64,000 nucleotides of DNA, taken from positions 1 to 64,000 of the forward strand of contig JAAYUC010000008.1 of the NCBI GenBank assembly GCA_012517865.1, read 5' to 3'. The notes beneath the pieces are model-generated. The model ran no database searches, was not told the origin of the DNA, and saw only the letters and a program-made list of their open reading frames with translations. This DNA is from Chloroflexota bacterium. Its GTDB lineage: Bacteria > Chloroflexota > Anaerolineae > Anaerolineales > Anaerolineaceae. Position 1 is the stretch's first letter, and each line of letters starts with the position of its first letter. Positions 9,656 through 17,678 of this stretch are shown piece after piece. The translations under genes and the position numbers were made by a program.

Positions 9656-10993
9656 ATGTTTGAAAATTTATCCGAAAAACTGAATACCATCTTCCAAAAT
9701 CTGCGCAGACGCGGGAAGCTTTCCGAAGCCGATGTGGAAGCATCCATGCGCGAGGTGCGCCTTGCGCTGCTGGAAGCGGATGTGAACTACGGTGTGGTGA
9801 AGACCTTTACCGCCAGGGTTAAGGAACGGGCAGTTGGCGCGGAAGTTTCCAAAGCGCTAAACCCCGCCCAGCAGGTCATCAAGATTGTCAATGAGGAACT
9901 CATTCAGACGCTTAGGAAAGCAGAACCCCTGAATCTGAAAGGCGAAAAACCTTACGTCATCATGCTGGTTGGTTTGCAGGGTTCTGGTAAGACTACTGCC
10001 GCCGCAAAACTGGCAAAGAACCTGCGCGCCCGCGGAGAACGCGTGCTGCTTACGGCGGCGGATATCTACCGCCCGGCTGCCGTGAAGCAGCTTCAAACGC
10101 TTGGCGAACGCCTCGATATACCGGTATTCGCGCTTGAGGGCGCCAAACCGGTGCGCATAGCCCAGGAAGCGTTCGAAACCGCGCGAAAAGGGGGCTATAC
10201 GGTTGTCATTCTGGATACGGCCGGTCGGTCGCAGCTGGATGATGACCTGATGCGGGAGCTGGTTGGAATCAAAAATACCGTGAGATGTAATGAAATTCTG
10301 CTGGTGGTCGATTCCATGACAGGGCAGGAAGCGCTCAATATTGCCCAGGGTTTCCATAAAGAAATCCCGGTCAGCGGGCTGATTCTGACGAAAATAGACG
10401 GCGATGCCCGCGGAGGCGCGGCAATCTCAATTCGCGAGGTTACCGGTATCCCTATCAAGTTCCTCGGTACCGGTGAAGGACTGGACGCCCTTGAGGTGTT
10501 TGACCCAGCCCGCATATCCTCGCGCATTCTTGGTATGGGAGACCTGCTCGGATTAATTGAAAAAGCTGAAAGCGCGTATTCCGGACAGGCCGACGCGAAG
10601 GAAGCAGAAAAAATGCTCTCCGGCGAATTCACCCTGGAGGATTTCGCGAAGCAGCTGCGCCAAATCAAGAAGATGGGTTCGCTTTCTTCCCTGCTGGAGA
10701 TGATGCCAGGGCAGTTTGGAGTCGTTGCCAAGAATGTGGATCACCAGGATGCTGAAAAACAGTTGAAAACGGTCGAGGCAATCATAAACTCTATGACAGT
10801 CGCGGAGCGCAGAAACCCGAAAATCCTGAACGCCAGCAGGCGCAGACGGATTGCCGCGGGCTGCGGCAAGGATGTGCAGGACGTGAACCGCTTGATGAAG
10901 CAGTTTCGTGATATACAGACTCTGATGAAACAGTTTCAAAAAAGCGGAGGTCGTGGTAATATTAACCGCTTGTTTGGTTCGTCTCGGAACTGA
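9656..10993 (+). CDS. ffh: Signal recognition particle protein Ffh
   Basis: Ffh is the SRP GTPase that binds 4.5S RNA and signal sequences and targets nascent membrane proteins to FtsY. From 9656 it is 445 residues. The N domain begins MFENLSEKLN. The G domain has GLQGSGKTT (106-114), DTAGR and TKIDGDARGG. The C-terminal M domain includes SLLEMMPG and the RRRRIAAGCG RNA-binding helix. The earlier in-frame ATG at 9617 lies in the -10 box and is rejected. It heads ffh-rpsP-khpA-rimM-dprA, a common ribosome/SRP gene order. Confidence 0.95.
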   Translation: MFENLSEKLNTIFQNLRRRGKLSEADVEASMREVRLALLEADVNYGVVKTFTARVKERAVGAEVSKALNPAQQVIKIVNEELIQTLRKAEPLNLKGEKPYVIMLVGLQGSGKTTAAAKLAKNLRARGERVLLTAADIYRPAAVKQLQTLGERLDIPVFALEGAKPVRIAQEAFETARKGGYTVVILDTAGRSQLDDDLMRELVGIKNTVRCNEILLVVDSMTGQEALNIAQGFHKEIPVSGLILTKIDGDARGGAAISIREVTGIPIKFLGTGEGLDALEVFDPARISSRILGMGDLLGLIEKAESAYSGQADAKEAEKMLSGEFTLEDFAKQLRQIKKMGSLSSLLEMMPGQFGVVAKNVDHQDAEKQLKTVEAIINSMTVAERRNPKILNASRRRRIAAGCGKDVQDVNRLMKQFRDIQTLMKQFQKSGGRGNINRLFGSSRN

Positions 10994-11081
10994 GGAAAAG
11001 GATATGCCCCCTTCAGCATACTCTCAACCTTTGAGCCAGAACCGGGAATTATTAGAAACATAATTTAGGAGTATTAAATCA

Positions 11082-11438
11082 ATGGTACGTATTCGTTTAC
11101 GCCGTGTAGGTTCAACACACCAGCCTCATTACCGCGTAGTCATCGCAGATAAGGAAAGTCCGCGCGACGGACGTTTCCTCGAGATTGTTGGTCATTACAA
11201 CCCCAAGACCAATCCGAGCACTATTCAATTCGACGAAGAGAGAATCTATCATTGGTTGAGCGTTGGCGCCCAACCCTCTGAATCGGTCCAGCAACTCTTC
11301 AAGATTGTCAAATTGGATGAGCGCTATCAGCGTCTGAAGGCCGGTGAGGCGAAAGAGACACTGCTCGCGGAAGCTGAGAACATTTACAAAAACCGCGTCA
11401 AAGACCCTTCCACCGCGCTGACTAAAGAGCGGAAATAG
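11082..11438 (+). CDS. rpsP: 30S ribosomal protein S16
   Basis: The protein has 118 residues and starts MVRIRLRRVGSTHQPHYRVVI, the S16 signature. It continues with SPRDGRFLEIVGHYNP. S16 is a small-subunit assembly protein. The C-terminal extension beyond about residue 80 is charged and somewhat longer than in E. coli. AGGAG lies 9 bases before the ATG. It follows ffh after 88 bases and precedes khpA by 11. Confidence 0.97.
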   Translation: MVRIRLRRVGSTHQPHYRVVIADKESPRDGRFLEIVGHYNPKTNPSTIQFDEERIYHWLSVGAQPSESVQQLFKIVKLDERYQRLKAGEAKETLLAEAENIYKNRVKDPSTALTKERK

Positions 11439-11449
11439 GCTGATTTCCG

Positions 11450-11701
11450 ATGGAACGCGAAAACCTTGCGGGTTTGCTTGATTACCTTGCCAGGTCCCTG
11501 GTGGATAAACCGGACGCTGTCAGGGTGGAAACATACCGCGATGGTCAGATGGTTCATCTCGACCTTATTGTCGATTCAGACGATATCGGCCGGGTTATCG
11601 GAAAACACGGACGCGTCGCCAATGCATTGCGGCTGCTTTTGCGCGTAGTCGCGGCGAGAAGTGGCCAACAAGTGGCGATGGATGTTGTGGATTTCCAATA
11701 A
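11450..11701 (+). CDS. khpA: KH-domain RNA-binding protein KhpA
   Basis: The 83-residue protein consists of one KH domain with the GxxG loop GKHG in DDIGRVIGKHGRVANALR. The family partners with KhpB/EloR and binds RNA broadly. The position between rpsP and rimM is the conserved one for this gene. It begins 11 bases after rpsP. Confidence 0.92.
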   Translation: MERENLAGLLDYLARSLVDKPDAVRVETYRDGQMVHLDLIVDSDDIGRVIGKHGRVANALRLLLRVVAARSGQQVAMDVVDFQ

Positions 11702-11719
11702 TCTCATCCCTCAGTCGGA

Positions 11720-12265
11720 ATGAACAGTCTTCAAAATCCTAAAGCAGGCTCGGATTTACCTGACGAGCCTGCTTTTGCCTTAATCGGGCGGCTGCAGCGC
11801 GTTCACGGGGTGCGTGGGGAGATTGCCATGCGCGTGCTGACAGACTTTCCTCAGCGCCTTCGCCGCGGCAAAAAGGTCTTTCTGGGTCCTGAATATCTGG
11901 AATACGTCGTTGCGTCCGTGCGCCCGAAAGCGCCGCTGCTGCTGCTCAGTTTTGAAGGCGTCAGCACGCGCGAAGAGGCGCAGGCCCTTACCAACCTGGA
12001 TGTGTTTACTGCCACGAAGGGGCTTCCAGCCCTGCCTGAAGGCAGTTATTATCACCATCAGCTCATTGGTCTGCGAGTCTTTGAACAGTCAGAGTTGTTG
12101 GGGGAAATCAGTGAGGTGCTTGAAACCGGCGCCAATGATGTTTTTGTCGTGCGCGGCCCGGACCGCTCCGAGCTGCTGCTGCCAAACATCCCTTCGGTTA
12201 TCCTGAAAGTGGATCTGGAAAACGGCCGCATGGAAGTTCATGTGATGGAAGGATTGCGGGGGTAA
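11720..12265 (+). CDS. rimM: Ribosome maturation factor RimM
   Basis: The protein has 181 residues. The N-terminal domain starts ALIGRLQRVHGVRGEIAMRV, as in RimM, followed by a PRC-barrel domain with YYHHQLIGLRVFEQ, GANDVFVVRG and LLPNIPSVILKVD. It helps assemble the 30S head and binds S19. In most bacteria trmD and rplS follow rimM; here dprA starts 2 bases after the stop instead. Confidence 0.94.
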   Translation: MNSLQNPKAGSDLPDEPAFALIGRLQRVHGVRGEIAMRVLTDFPQRLRRGKKVFLGPEYLEYVVASVRPKAPLLLLSFEGVSTREEAQALTNLDVFTATKGLPALPEGSYYHHQLIGLRVFEQSELLGEISEVLETGANDVFVVRGPDRSELLLPNIPSVILKVDLENGRMEVHVMEGLRG

Positions 12266-12267
12266 GC

Positions 12268-13362
12268 TTGGGGGAACGGGATTACTGGCTGGCTTTCAGC
12301 ACTGTCCGGGGCATTGGCGCTGTGCGTTTCAGACGGCTTCTCAACCATTTTGGGTCGCTCAGCCGGGCCTGGCATGCTTCGCGTGCGGAATTGCTGGCGG
12401 CTGGGTTAACCGAGAAGCTTTCAGATGCAATCATTCTGAAGCGCTCTGCGCTGGACCCTGAGGGAATTCTGCCCGCGATAACCAAAAAGTCAATCCAGGT
12501 GCTGACCTGGGAAGACGAAAGCTATCCGCGTTATCTGAAAGAAATTGAACAGCCTCCGCCGGTGCTTTACTACCGCGGGTCCATACTTCCACAGGATGAC
12601 CTGGCTATTGCCATCGTGGGCACCCGCAATGTTACCGCTTACGGCAGACAGCTTACCAAAGATACTGCCACATATCTGGCGGCCAACGGCGTCACAATCG
12701 TGAGCGGACTGGCGCGCGGAGTGGACGCGATTGCCCATCAGACAGCGGTTGAACAGGGGGGGCGAACCCTGGCGGTTCTGGGCTCCGGTGTGGATGTCAT
12801 CTATCCCCCGGAACACCGCGCGCTGGCAGAAAGCATAGCCGCGCACGGCGCGTTGATCAGCGATTATCCCCCCGGCACACAGCCGGACGGCGTAAACTTT
12901 CCGCCGCGCAACCGAATCATTTCCGGACTTTCCCGCGGGACAGTGGTAATCGAAGCTGGCGAAAAGAGCGGCGCCCTGATAACGGCCAAATTTAGCATTG
13001 ACCAGGGCAGAGACGTCTTTGCCGCGCCGGGTTCTGTGCTCTCCCCCATGAGCAGAGGGACGAATAATTTGCTGGCAGCCGGCGCAGTACCGCTTACCAG
13101 CCCGACAGTCATCCTGAAACACCTGAATATTTCCCAAACGCGTCCCATCCCTGATGGAGAAAAACCTTCATTGGACGTTGAGGAAGCGCGAATCCTGCGC
13201 GCCCTGGGGCACGACACGCTGCATATTGACGACTTGTGCGGCAAACTTGGCACGAGCGTGGAAAAATTGACAGCGCAGCTGACCATGATGGAATTAAAAG
13301 GGTTGGTATTGCGCGCGCGGGGGATGGAATATTCAGCGAACCAAAGCTGGACGCTGGATTAA
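12268..13362 (+). CDS. dprA: DNA-processing protein DprA
   Basis: This 364-residue protein loads RecA on incoming single-stranded DNA during transformation. An N-terminal helix-hairpin-helix region (TVRGIGAVRFRRLLNHFGS) precedes the Rossmann-like core with AIVGTRNVTAYG, SGLARGVDAIAH and FPPRNRIISGLS. A C-terminal winged-helix (DLCGKLGTSVEKLTAQL) follows. The start is TTG at 12268, 2 bases after the rimM stop, so translation is probably coupled. Other competence genes are not in view. Confidence 0.93.
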   Translation: MGERDYWLAFSTVRGIGAVRFRRLLNHFGSLSRAWHASRAELLAAGLTEKLSDAIILKRSALDPEGILPAITKKSIQVLTWEDESYPRYLKEIEQPPPVLYYRGSILPQDDLAIAIVGTRNVTAYGRQLTKDTATYLAANGVTIVSGLARGVDAIAHQTAVEQGGRTLAVLGSGVDVIYPPEHRALAESIAAHGALISDYPPGTQPDGVNFPPRNRIISGLSRGTVVIEAGEKSGALITAKFSIDQGRDVFAAPGSVLSPMSRGTNNLLAAGAVPLTSPTVILKHLNISQTRPIPDGEKPSLDVEEARILRALGHDTLHIDDLCGKLGTSVEKLTAQLTMMELKGLVLRARGMEYSANQSWTLD

Positions 13363-13400
13363 TTATTTTTCGTTGTTCATCTATCGTCCAACGCCCCTGA

Positions 13401-13427
13401 TTGACAAAAAATTGATTATGGTATTAT
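13401..13427 (+). promoter_or_regulatory. topA promoter
   Basis: TTGACA (13401-13406) is followed after 15 nt by TATTAT (13422-13427), which is preceded by TGG, an extended -10. The transcript would begin about 30 bases before the TTG start of topA. Confidence 0.6.
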
Positions 13428-13467
13428 AGGTGGGCAATTTTCAGGTCAGGTTTTTCAGGAGCTATTT

Positions 13468-15870
13468 TTGGAAGCTTATTGTCTCAAGTGTAAAGAAAAG
13501 CGGGAGATGCAGGAGCCCGTGGCCAGTTTTACTGCCAATGGCAGGCCGATAACCAAGGGGAAATGCCCTGTGTGTGGAAGCCTCATTTCCAAAATGGGTA
13601 TGACAGCCGCGCATGAAGGTCTGGAAAAGCCAGTTCCCCAGGCCGCGGAAAAAGCCAAACCAGCCGGCAGGGCAAAAACACCCCCCGCGCGAAAAAGCGC
13701 CGCGAAGGGCCGCGCGAAAGGGGAAACTGTCTTCAGCCCCTCTGGTGCGGCGCGCGGCAAAAACCTCGTCATCGTGGAATCCCCTGCCAAAGCCAAAACT
13801 ATCGGCAAATTTTTAGGGGATAAGTACCATGTGGTGGCATCCGTTGGGCATATTCGCGACCTGCTGAAATCCCAACTGAGTGTAGATGTTGAAAACAATT
13901 TCACGCCAAAGTACCGCGTCCCTAATGAAAAGAAAGAGGTTGTGCGCGAAATTGCCGCTTTGGCTTCCAAAAGCAGCAAAGTTTTCCTGGCAACCGACCC
14001 TGACCGGGAGGGTGAAGCGATTGCCTGGCACCTGATGGATACCGTTCAAATCCCCCCCGAAAGGACTGAGCGGGTGGTATTCCACGAAATCACCAAGACG
14101 GCCGTTGCCGAGGCCTTCGCGCATCCACGCGGCCTGGATATGGATTTGGTGAACGCCCAACAGGCCCGGCGGGTGCTGGACCGATTGGTTGGATATGGAG
14201 TCAGCCCAATACTTTGGGCAAAAGTGAGAGGCGGTCTTTCCGCCGGCCGCGTGCAGTCCGTCGCGTTGCGACTGGTCGTGGAACGGGAGCGTGAGATTCA
14301 GGCCTTCATACCAAAGGAATACTGGCTGATAGCCGCGGTTTTCTCACCTGAAAACAGTACAAAAAGCTACCATGCCAGGCTGGTAAAGATTGACGGACAG
14401 GATTACCTGCTGCCGGATGAAGCCGCCGCGCTGACGGCTGTAGAGGCGCTGCGCGAAGCTGCATACCGCCTGGAATCACTTAAGACAACTCAACGCGGCG
14501 TGAACCCTGCCGCGCCGTTCATTACCAGCACCCTGCAACAGGATGCTTCCCGCAAACTTGGTTTTCCCTCGCGAAAAACCATGCAAATAGCCCAGCAGCT
14601 GTATGAAGGCATTGACATTGGCAACGGCGGAGAAACCGGCCTGATTACCTACATGCGTACGGACTCCGTTCAGGTTGCCCCACAGGCTGTCCAGGAGGCG
14701 CGCGAGTATATCCTGAAGAAATACGGCGAGAGCTTATTACCGGCTAAGCCGCCCTTCTACAAAACAAGGGCGGCCTCCGCGCAGGAAGCGCACGAAGCCA
14801 TCAGACCAACATCAGCGCTGCGCGAACCAGCCGCGATTAAGAATTATCTCAGCGCGGATCAATACAAACTTTATACCCTCATCTGGCAGCGTTTTGTGGC
14901 GTCTCAGATGAATCCCGCTGTGCAGGAAATCACCACAGCCGAAGTGGCGGGAGAAAGCGGCGGGCACGGATATTTATTCCGGGCGTCTCACACCAAAACC
15001 ATTTTCAAGGGTTTTCGCATTCTTTACCAGGAAGCCCGCAATGAAGACCAGCAGGATGAAGAGGAGAATGGCGAACTTCCGACAGCCGAGATGTTTGAAG
15101 GCCAGCCGCAGAAGCTGGAAGACCTGGAATACAGTCAGCATTTCACCCAACCGCCGCCCCGTTACAGCGAGGCTTCTTTAATTCAAGTGCTGGAAGAGAA
15201 CAAAATTGGGCGGCCTTCCACGTACTCCCCGATTATCTCCACCATTCTGGCGCGCGGTTATGTCACCACCGAAAACAAGCGGCTTATCCCGACCGAAACA
15301 GGGTTTATTGTCAACGATCTGGTTGTTGAATTCTTCCCCTCAGTAGTGGATATCGGCTTCACTTCTGAAATGGAGGAAAAACTGGATGAAATCGCTGAAG
15401 GCAAACTGGAGTGGGTGGAAGTCATGCGCGAGTTCTATCAACCTTTTGAGGTAAGCCTGAATCACGCGCGGGAAAACATGCCCGAAAAGAAAATTGAGCC
15501 TGAACGGCTGGGCAGGCCGTGCCCGCAGTGCGGGAATGAGCTTGTTTTGCGAAATGGGAAATTTGGGAAGTTTATCAGCTGCAGCACCTGGCCGGCCTGC
15601 CGCTATACAGAAAACCACCTCGAAAAAATCGGTCTGACCTGCCCGACCTGTGGGCAAGGCGATGTTGTCCGGAAGCGCACGCGCAAAGGGCGCGTTTTCT
15701 ACGGGTGTTCGCGTTATCCGGATTGCGATTTTACCTCCTGGGACGAACCGTTGAAGCAGCGCTGTCCGCGCTGCGGTGGGGTATTGGTGGCAAAGAACAA
15801 ACACCACGCGCGCTGCCTTTCCTGCGGGGAGATTTTTACACTGGAAGCGCTGGCTTCAGAGTCTTCCTAA
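13468..15870 (+). CDS. topA: DNA topoisomerase I with N-terminal DUF5679-type zinc ribbon
   Basis: This 800-residue type IA topoisomerase relaxes negative supercoils. Residues 1-44 are an extra CxxC...CxxC ribbon (Cys5, Cys8, Cys33, Cys36) of the DUF5679 type, with the family pattern EAYCLKCKEKREM and NGRPITKGKCPVCG. A Lys/Ala/Pro-rich linker follows. The Toprim domain starts at NLVIVESPAKAKTIGKF (from 99), and the active-site Tyr395 lies in GLITYMRTDS. Three C-terminal zinc ribbons follow (CPQCG, CPTCG and CPRCG types). The start is TTG 13468 with AGGAG about 8 bases upstream; starting later would remove the ribbon. It is a single gene with its own promoter. Confidence 0.95.
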   Translation: MEAYCLKCKEKREMQEPVASFTANGRPITKGKCPVCGSLISKMGMTAAHEGLEKPVPQAAEKAKPAGRAKTPPARKSAAKGRAKGETVFSPSGAARGKNLVIVESPAKAKTIGKFLGDKYHVVASVGHIRDLLKSQLSVDVENNFTPKYRVPNEKKEVVREIAALASKSSKVFLATDPDREGEAIAWHLMDTVQIPPERTERVVFHEITKTAVAEAFAHPRGLDMDLVNAQQARRVLDRLVGYGVSPILWAKVRGGLSAGRVQSVALRLVVEREREIQAFIPKEYWLIAAVFSPENSTKSYHARLVKIDGQDYLLPDEAAALTAVEALREAAYRLESLKTTQRGVNPAAPFITSTLQQDASRKLGFPSRKTMQIAQQLYEGIDIGNGGETGLITYMRTDSVQVAPQAVQEAREYILKKYGESLLPAKPPFYKTRAASAQEAHEAIRPTSALREPAAIKNYLSADQYKLYTLIWQRFVASQMNPAVQEITTAEVAGESGGHGYLFRASHTKTIFKGFRILYQEARNEDQQDEEENGELPTAEMFEGQPQKLEDLEYSQHFTQPPPRYSEASLIQVLEENKIGRPSTYSPIISTILARGYVTTENKRLIPTETGFIVNDLVVEFFPSVVDIGFTSEMEEKLDEIAEGKLEWVEVMREFYQPFEVSLNHARENMPEKKIEPERLGRPCPQCGNELVLRNGKFGKFISCSTWPACRYTENHLEKIGLTCPTCGQGDVVRKRTRKGRVFYGCSRYPDCDFTSWDEPLKQRCPRCGGVLVAKNKHHARCLSCGEIFTLEALASESS

Positions 15871-15872
15871 AC

Positions 15873-15881
15873 TGGTATAAA
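15873..15881 (+). promoter_or_regulatory. Extended -10 element upstream of the 15932 gene
   Basis: TGG-TATAAA (15873-15881) starts 3 bases after the topA stop. Transcription would begin near 15888, inside the left arm of the inverted repeat at 15883-15928. Confidence 0.4.
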
Positions 15882-15882
15882 T

Positions 15883-15928
15883 CCTGCACCTCTGTATGCA
15901 GCGCATTCTTATAACTGTGAGGTGCAGG
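15883..15928 (+). promoter_or_regulatory. 10-bp perfect inverted repeat covering a ribosome binding site
   Basis: CCTGCACCTC (15883-15892) and GAGGTGCAGG (15919-15928) are exact inverse complements separated by 26 bases. The right arm contains the purine-rich ribosome binding region directly before the ATG at 15932. It may be an operator or an RNA hairpin that hides the site. Confidence 0.55.
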
Positions 15929-15931
15929 ATA

Positions 15932-17068
15932 ATGAAAAATATCATAGATTTAATCAAAGAAAGGCTGAGCAGCCCCAGGAACCTGGCGATAGCTGCGGGT
16001 GTCGCGGGCATTCTGCTCGGCTTATTGATAGGTTGGGTTCTCTTACCAGTCCAGTGGACTGATACCAACGCGGAAACGATGCGCGCGGATTTGCGGGAGG
16101 ATTACCTGCGCATGGTGATTACCAATTACAACCTGACTTTCGACCAGGCCAAAGCCCGCCAGCTCTATCAGGAATTGGGCAAAAACGCAGGCGCGACCCT
16201 GACAGATGTTCAATCCAATCCGCAGTTTCTGAACGCGGACCAGATTAACCGCTTCATTACCGCGGTTCAGGCGGAACCAGCGCCAGCGCTGGCTCCTGAC
16301 GAAAATCCGGAAGGGGCTCCCAACCTAACTGAAACCGGAAAAACAAACAGTCCTCTCCAACTGGGACTCATCCTGCTGGGTTTGTTGGTGATTGGAGCGG
16401 CAGGTGTGTACATTTTCTATCTGCGCCCCAGGGTAAAACCTGCCGGAGCAGCGGCGCAGCCAGCGCGGCCGTTTGCTGTGCCGCAGGCAGTCCCCCGCGC
16501 GTCATCGGCCACAGCGCAGACTCAGGGTGTCTCCACCAACGGAAAGGCTTACGCGGCTGCTGCAGCGCCACAGAGCGCGGCGCCAGCATACGAAGCGCCA
16601 GTGTATACGCGTCCGAATGGGAAGATTACCCAAAGTCCGGAAAAACCAGTCGCCCAGTTCATGACGACCTACATGTTTGGGGATGACCTGTATGATGAAT
16701 CCTTTACCTTTGACGCGCCAAACGGTGAATTTCTGGGCGAATGCGGTGTGAGCGTTTCGGATATCATCGGTGTAGGCGAACCCAAAAAGGTGTCCGCGTT
16801 TGAGGTGTGGCTGTTTGACAAAAACGACATCCAGACCGTGACCAAAGTCATGATGAGCGAGCACGTCTTCTACGACCCGGTGCTCAGGCAGCGCCTTGAG
16901 ATCAAGGGCGAGCCAATTCTGGCAGAAGCTGGAAAGCTCTTTGACCTGCGCACCGCGAGCCTGCGAATGGAAGCCCGCATTGTGGAGCTTTCTTACGGGG
17001 ATTTGCCGCTGCCGCCGCAGAGTTACTTCCAACGCGCGACCATTGAACTTGCAGTCTACAGGATTTAG
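15932..17068 (+). CDS. Uncharacterised two-TM membrane protein
   Basis: From 15932 the protein has 378 residues. A first hydrophobic segment (IAAGVAGILLGLLIGWVLLP) lies near the N-terminus. A region with predicted helices resembling KARQLYQELGKNAG follows, then a second segment (LGLILLGLLVIGAAGVYIFY), a long Ala/Pro-rich linker and a conserved-looking C-terminal domain of about 140 residues. That domain holds VAQFMTTYMFGDDLYDESF, FLGECGVSVSD and VWLFDKNDIQTVTKVMMSE. I do not recognise the family. The architecture (two anchors, flexible linker, soluble domain) suggests an envelope or scaffold role, which is inference. The upstream ATG at 15896 lies in the inverted repeat and is not preferred. 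Confidence 0.7.
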   Translation: MKNIIDLIKERLSSPRNLAIAAGVAGILLGLLIGWVLLPVQWTDTNAETMRADLREDYLRMVITNYNLTFDQAKARQLYQELGKNAGATLTDVQSNPQFLNADQINRFITAVQAEPAPALAPDENPEGAPNLTETGKTNSPLQLGLILLGLLVIGAAGVYIFYLRPRVKPAGAAAQPARPFAVPQAVPRASSATAQTQGVSTNGKAYAAAAAPQSAAPAYEAPVYTRPNGKITQSPEKPVAQFMTTYMFGDDLYDESFTFDAPNGEFLGECGVSVSDIIGVGEPKKVSAFEVWLFDKNDIQTVTKVMMSEHVFYDPVLRQRLEIKGEPILAEAGKLFDLRTASLRMEARIVELSYGDLPLPPQSYFQRATIELAVYRI

Positions 17069-17082
17069 GTATCAGCAACACA

Positions 17083-17112
17083 AAAAAGCTGAGGGCAGCC
17101 TCAGCTTTTTTT
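17083..17112 (+). terminator. Rho-independent terminator
   Basis: AGCTGAGG and CCTCAGCT pair around GCAG, flanked by A-run and T-run. It ends the 15932-17068 gene and is probably bidirectional. Confidence 0.9.
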
Positions 17113-17140
17113 ATGCCTGAATGCCTTCAAACCCGTGAGA

Positions 17141-17169
17141 CGAAGAAACCACCCGCTGCGCGGGTGGTT
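17141..17169 (-). terminator. Terminator downstream of greA
   Basis: AACCACCCGC and GCGGGTGGTT form a perfect 10-bp stem with a 3-base loop (17147-17169). On the minus strand it is followed by TTCTTC, a short T-rich tail. Confidence 0.6.
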
Positions 17170-17191
17170 GTCGTTTGATTCCGCGATGTGA

Positions 17192-17659
17192 CTACTCAAT
17201 CTTGATGATGGTAAATTCAATCGCACCGCCAGGAGTCTGGACTTTCACCTTATCTCCGGGGCGCTTATCGAGAAGCGCTGAACCAATGGGCGATTCGTAA
17301 GAAATCTTCCCGAGCAGCGTGTTTACCTCGCTGACACCCACCAGTTCAAAGACCTCTTCTGGTTCGCCCTCTTCTTTTACCGTGACCTTGTGCCCAATTT
17401 GGACTCTGTCGTTTTCGACATTTTCTTCGTCCACCACCTCAGCGTTGGCGAGGATGGTTTCAATTTCGAGGATTCTCCCTTCCAAAAAGCCCTGGTCTTC
17501 CTTGGCAGCGATGTAATCCGCATTTTCGGAAAGGTCTCCCATCTCAATCGCGTTCTTCAGGCGGCGGGAGATTTCCATTCTTCGGGGACCTTTGAGCTGG
17601 GCAAGCTCTTCTTCTAATTTTGCCTTACCGGATTTTGTAATGATTAGTTGGTTCTTCAT
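17192..17659 (-). CDS. greA: Transcription elongation factor GreA
   Basis: GreA rescues backtracked RNA polymerase by stimulating transcript cleavage. From the ATG at 17659 it is 155 residues, the family length. An N-terminal coiled coil (LIITKSGKAKLEEELAQLKG) carries the acidic tip ENADYIAAKEDQ, and the C-terminal FKBP-like domain has GKISYESPIGSALL. The frame is open 21 codons further, but that part does not resemble GreA. dgt ends 19 bases upstream, so the two are probably co-transcribed. Confidence 0.95.
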   Translation of the reverse strand: MKNQLIITKSGKAKLEEELAQLKGPRRMEISRRLKNAIEMGDLSENADYIAAKEDQGFLEGRILEIETILANAEVVDEENVENDRVQIGHKVTVKEEGEPEEVFELVGVSEVNTLLGKISYESPIGSALLDKRPGDKVKVQTPGGAIEFTIIKIE

Positions 17660-17678
17660 GCTCTTGCTGTTCTGCTTC

